Shown here: positions 5,336 through 8,248 of the stretch, in pieces
Numbering within the stretch: position 1 is the stretch's first letter
Layout of the letters: the number at the start of each line of letters is the position of its first letter
NCBI GenBank assembly: GCA_001412365.1
Contig: LKUE01000431.1
Location: 1 to 8,248, forward strand
Direction: 5' to 3'
DNA: 8,248 bases
Source of the DNA: Desulfuromonas sp. SDB
Lineage (GTDB): Bacteria; SDB-A
The notes under the pieces: model-generated
What the model was told of the DNA's origin: nothing
Database searches by the model: none
The model's input: the letters and a program-made list of their open reading frames with translations, nothing else
Translations under genes and position numbers: made by a program

Positions 5336-6722
5336 AAAACAGCCCAAGAGAATACAGACTAGCACGGAAAGCATCGGCTACCGGCTGGATAAACTGCACC
5401 GGGCATTAAAACTGGACATGGACCCTGATCTATGTGCAATGTACATCCTCACCTTTTATTTCTATAAATATATAAATGATATTTTCCCGGATAAACAAAA
5501 CTCTCCTTTTGCAGTTCCTGAAAACTGCCGGTTTGAGTATATCTGCAAACACCGAAATAAGAAAAAAATCGGAATAATCATAAACGAGGTTTTCGCTGAA
5601 CTGGAGAGCCGAAACGAGGATAAGCTGAAAGGCTTGCTCAGTATTGTTGATTTTAACTCCACCCGGTTGGGAAGGAAAAACTACCGGAATTTGAAGCTGA
5701 TCCATCTGATTGAAGAATTTTCCCGGATAAATTTCAACTCTCCCCCCTACCGGGAAGAAAATAAGAACCGGATTCCGGATACTTTCTACTACTTTATCTC
5801 CAGTAATTACCAAAGGGGAATAGATATCCCTGTTTACCAGGCAGAACTGTTGACCAAACTTCTCGAACCCCAAGACGGTCAAAGTATCTGCGACCCATTC
5901 TGCAATGCCGGCTCCCTCCTCCGATCTTTTGCTCTGCTCAATCCGTATAAAGATCTGTTGTTCTTCGGTCAGGAGAAGAACCGGCATCTCCATGCACTCT
6001 GCAAGATGGGATTATACCTGCAGGAGGTCTATCAATCAGAAATTGAATTGCGGGATAATCTGGCTGAATCAGATTCTTCTCTTTTTGAAAGCAAGTACAA
6101 ACTGGTGGTCACCAAGATATATACAAGGATTCCCCTTCCGGTTAGACTTAGAATGAAAAGAGAAGGCCGTCCCCGGTTTAAAATACATTATGACCGTATA
6201 TCCAAGTCATTAGAGATGATGGACACTGGAAAAGGAAAAGCGGGATTTATTGTTTCCGGAGCATTTCTTTCTGCCAGTGAAGAGTACGGGGATTTCTGGG
6301 AACATATTTTCAAAGAAAATCTTCTGGATGCAGTAATCGGTTTTTCATATTATCCATCCCAGTCCGGTTACTTCAGTAATGCAGTACTGGTGTTTAAAAA
6401 AGACCGCACTACCAGTGATGTGCTGTTTATCAGCGTAGAAAACAGGATAAGGAGTTTTTTAAAGAGAATAAACAGGGATAAGAACCTGGAAAAAGTAATA
6501 GACATTTACCGGCAGTACAAATCTGAGGAGAACTTATCCTGCCTGGCTGGTATTGAGGAAATCCGGAATAATAATTTCAGCATTGATATCAATTCCTATC
6601 TGGAAACGGAGAAGAAAGAACATTCCGATATCGGTAGTTTAAAAATGGAAATTGAACAACTAGAAACCGAATTACAGAAAGTCAGACAATCTCTGGATAG
6701 TAAACTGGAGGAGATTGATTAA
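5325..6722 (+). CDS. HsdM-like N6-adenine methyltransferase homologue, probably catalytically dead
   Basis: A 465-residue HsdM relative. Shared landmarks are motif I region ICDPFCNAGSLL (188-199), motif II-like FFGQEKN followed by ALCKMGLYLQEV (213-235; canonical GQE.N...ARMNL), motif III-like ELRDNLAESD (241-250), and the late HsdM segment ENLLDAVIGF...GYFSNAVLVFKK (331-359). Key catalytic features are lost. GSGG of motif I reads NAGS. The FYTP-like motif X position reads IDIPVY. The place after YKLVV (258-262), where NPPF/Y should be, reads TKIYTR. An SPPY at 139-142 lies before motif I and looks coincidental. The C-terminus (about 436-464) is a predicted coiled coil. The start is GTG, with GGGAGAGG just upstream, inside the HsdS-like gene. 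Most likely a pseudo-methyltransferase that scaffolds the HsdS-like protein or senses SAM; residual activity cannot be excluded from sequence. Confidence 0.85.
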   Translation: MENKKQPKRIQTSTESIGYRLDKLHRALKLDMDPDLCAMYILTFYFYKYINDIFPDKQNSPFAVPENCRFEYICKHRNKKKIGIIINEVFAELESRNEDKLKGLLSIVDFNSTRLGRKNYRNLKLIHLIEEFSRINFNSPPYREENKNRIPDTFYYFISSNYQRGIDIPVYQAELLTKLLEPQDGQSICDPFCNAGSLLRSFALLNPYKDLLFFGQEKNRHLHALCKMGLYLQEVYQSEIELRDNLAESDSSLFESKYKLVVTKIYTRIPLPVRLRMKREGRPRFKIHYDRISKSLEMMDTGKGKAGFIVSGAFLSASEEYGDFWEHIFKENLLDAVIGFSYYPSQSGYFSNAVLVFKKDRTTSDVLFISVENRIRSFLKRINRDKNLEKVIDIYRQYKSEENLSCLAGIEEIRNNNFSIDINSYLETEKKEHSDIGSLKMEIEQLETELQKVRQSLDSKLEEID

Positions 6723-6936
6723 TTGCTACTTTTTATATCTTTTCTCTCTTGCCAATGATTTAACATGCATCACTCTAATCATTTTGAGATTTATTTAATA
6801 ATTCAATGAAATTAGAAATAAAAAACCTTATAATATTAATGAAATAATTTATTCGTTATCAGATTTTGGGATAAAAGTTAGCAACATTCCTAAGAATAGA
6901 ATGTTTATTAGAAATTTCAACAATAAAATTTAATAA
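6723..6936. other. AT-rich junction between the two gene blocks
   Basis: This 214-base gap has no complete gene. Base composition drops sharply here towards AT. It holds a weak inverted repeat, AATGATT (6754-6760) and AATCATT (6777-6783) around a 16-base loop with a central ATGCAT; it is too weak and U-poor to call a terminator. A frame open from 6802 to a TAA at 6931-6933 has no start codon and ends just before the methyltransferase ATG. It may be the remnant of a lost gene or chance. Confidence 0.6.
6806..6834 (+). promoter_or_regulatory. Possible promoter of the methyltransferase/endonuclease pair
   Basis: A perfect TATAAT (6829-6834) is preceded by ATGAAA (6806-6811, 4/6 match to TTGACA) with a 17-base spacer. 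It would give a leader of roughly 95 bases. Such AT-rich DNA produces -10 matches by chance, so the call is tentative. Confidence 0.35.
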
Positions 6937-7797
6937 ATGGAAATAAAAACAGAAATAAGGTTAGGTGACTGTAAACAAATATTAAAAGAATATAATGACA
7001 ACATCGTTGATTTAATTTTTACTTCTCCTCCTTATGCCGACCAGCGAAAAAAAACCTATGGTGGTATACCACCTGATAAATATGTTGATTGGTTTTTGCC
7101 AATTTCAGAACAGCTTTTAAGAGTATTAAAACCTACTGGAACTTTTATATTAAATATCAAAGAAAAAGTAGTCAATGGTGAACGTAGCACCTATGTTATG
7201 GAATTGATACTAGAAATGAGAAAACAAGGTTGGCTATGGACAGAAGAATTTATATGGCACAAGAGGAATTGCTATCCTGGAAAATGGCCTAATCGTTTTC
7301 GTGATGCCTGGGAGCGACTATTACAGTTTAACAAAAATAAAAAGTTTAACATGTATCAGAAAGAAGTAATGATCCCCATGGGAGACTGGTCTAAAACACG
7401 TTTAAAAAACCTAAGCGAAACAGATTTGATACGAGATGAATCAAAAGTAGGGAGTGGATTTGGGAAAAATATTTCTAATTGGTTGAATCGTGATAAAGTA
7501 TACCCAACAAATGTATTGCATCTAGCTACTGAGTGTAATAACAAGAATCATAGTGCAGCTTTCCCAGAAGGATTACCTACATGGTTTATTAAACTTTTTA
7601 CTAAATCACATGATGTAGTACTTGATCCTTTTATGGGATCAGGCACAACAAATTTTGTTGCTCAAAGAATGAACCGAAACTCTATTGGAATCGAAATTCA
7701 AAAGAAATATTACGATATGGTTAAAAAGAAAATTGACGAAAAAAAACTTGTACTTTTTGAACCTGGAGAAATATATGGCAAAACTAAAATTAAATGA
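6937..7797 (+). CDS. Beta-class site-specific DNA methyltransferase of a type II R-M system
   Basis: A 286-residue SAM-dependent DNA methyltransferase. The catalytic motif IV T29-SPPY33 comes first, and the SAM-binding motif I D230-PFMGSGTT238 with GIEI (251-254) lies near the C-terminus, which is the beta-class order (N4-cytosine or N6-adenine; the sequence alone does not decide which). RLGDCKQIL at 8-16 is the usual opening of these enzymes, and NHSAAFPEGLP at 204-214 matches the conserved H..xFP..LP segment before motif I. Length is normal and all motifs are intact, so it is probably active. The ATG has no clear Shine-Dalgarno, only an AT-rich leader preceded by two TAA codons. The endonuclease gene starts 23 bases before this gene's stop. 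It should protect host DNA at the endonuclease site. AT-rich codon use sets it apart from genes to the left. Confidence 0.9.
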   Translation: MEIKTEIRLGDCKQILKEYNDNIVDLIFTSPPYADQRKKTYGGIPPDKYVDWFLPISEQLLRVLKPTGTFILNIKEKVVNGERSTYVMELILEMRKQGWLWTEEFIWHKRNCYPGKWPNRFRDAWERLLQFNKNKKFNMYQKEVMIPMGDWSKTRLKNLSETDLIRDESKVGSGFGKNISNWLNRDKVYPTNVLHLATECNNKNHSAAFPEGLPTWFIKLFTKSHDVVLDPFMGSGTTNFVAQRMNRNSIGIEIQKKYYDMVKKKIDEKKLVLFEPGEIYGKTKIK

Positions 7798-8248
7798 CGT
7801 AACTAGGTATGTGGAAGAAAATATTGGAACATTCCACCAAAAAAGAATTGAGAGTCTTAACAAACTAAAACTTAAAACAGTGCTTAAAAGAAAAAATCCA
7901 TACTTGTTTAAAGCAAAACATTTACTTACAGCAGGAGAAATAGTTCAAGGGATTGTAGATGCTTTTATTTCTTCAAACGAAGAAACAATTTTTGGTGATT
8001 GGTTAGAAGGATTAGCAATCTTTATAAATCAAAAGGTTTTTAATGGTTGGAAATCTGGTATTACAGGTATTGACTTAGAATTTGATAAAGATACTATAAG
8101 ATATATTGTCAGTATCAAATCTGGTCCAAATTGGGGAAATAGTCGGCAAATTTCCAAAATGAAATCTGATTTTAGCACTGCAAAGAAAACGCTTAGGACA
8201 AGTAATTCAAAATTGAGTATAATTGCAATAAATGGATGCTGCTATGGT
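7775..8248 (+). CDS. PmeII-like type II restriction endonuclease, 3' end outside the window
   Basis: An ATG at 7775 opens a frame of 158 codons that stays open to the window edge. The product begins MAKLKLNDVTRYVEE. NPYLFKAKH (41-49), SSNEETIFGDWLEGLAIF (66-83) and SIKSGPNWGNSRQI (113-126) match what I recall of the PmeII family of type II endonucleases. The probable nuclease core is E78 in WLEGLA, D100 in GIDLEF, and S113-I-K115 in YIVSIKSGP; this resembles PD-(D/E)xK with serine at the usual acidic position. The gene overlaps the methyltransferase by 23 bases in another frame, the expected pairing of cognate methylase and nuclease with coupled translation. The recognition site cannot be read from sequence. 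The C-terminal part is not in the window, so completeness is unknown. Confidence 0.8.
   Translation, partial: MAKLKLNDVTRYVEENIGTFHQKRIESLNKLKLKTVLKRKNPYLFKAKHLLTAGEIVQGIVDAFISSNEETIFGDWLEGLAIFINQKVFNGWKSGITGIDLEFDKDTIRYIVSIKSGPNWGNSRQISKMKSDFSTAKKTLRTSNSKLSIIAINGCCYG

Noticed and set aside
5739-5750. SPPY (residues 139-142) in the HsdM-like protein as a relocated catalytic motif IV
   Set aside because: It lies before motif I, in a region that corresponds to a helical linker in HsdM, while the surrounding order of motifs I, II and III is the normal one; coincidence is more likely, though a structure model could revive it.
5430-5993. 187-codon minus-strand open frame inside the HsdM-like gene
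   Set aside because: It is antisense to conserved HsdM motifs including motif I, with no domain of its own; a shadow frame.
6754-6783. Inverted repeat AATGATT/AATCATT as an intrinsic terminator of the HsdS/HsdM-like operon
   Set aside because: The stem is AT-rich, the loop is 16 bases, and no proper T-run follows; it is too weak to call.

Overview
The window looks like a defence or accessory region of a bacterium of low to moderate GC. I cannot name the taxon. Positions 1-6722 form one tightly packed, divergently transcribed block. Positions 6723-8248 are clearly more AT-rich, use different codons and hold a separate restriction-modification (R-M) cassette that runs off the window edge.

Left block, minus strand (4537 down to 53): four genes that overlap or abut. 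In transcription order they are a MoxR-type AAA+ ATPase, a 345-residue protein I do not recognise, a protein with an N-terminal HExxH metallopeptidase-like domain and a C-terminal von Willebrand factor A (VWA) domain with a complete metal site, and a small M20/PepT-like zinc peptidase. AAA+ and VWA proteins are a known working pair. The unknown protein sits between them, and the M20-like peptidase is translated directly after the VWA gene. A degenerate repeat (1-34) follows the operon.

Centre (4538-4747): a divergent control region with three copies of one 17-bp inverted repeat (TAGTGT-N5-ACACTA and variants). One copy lies at the start point of the inferred minus-strand promoter. The other two cover the -35 and -10 of the inferred plus-strand promoter. 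No regulator gene is present in the window.

Left block, plus strand (4748-6722): a half-length HsdS-like specificity protein (one target-recognition domain) overlapping an HsdM-like protein. The HsdM-like protein keeps the type I methyltransferase fold landmarks, but its catalytic NPPF/Y motif and much of motif I are gone, so it is probably a pseudo-methyltransferase. No hsdR is seen.

My inference is that the six genes are one co-regulated system, in which a DNA-reading complex derived from type I R-M is linked to an AAA+/VWA/metallopeptidase machine. This is a plausible undescribed defence or regulatory system, not a proven one.

Right block: an AT-rich junction, then a beta-class DNA methyltransferase (TSPPY before DPFMGSGTT) and, overlapping its 3' end, the first 158 codons of a PmeII-like type II restriction endonuclease. 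This pair looks like an independent, separately acquired R-M system.
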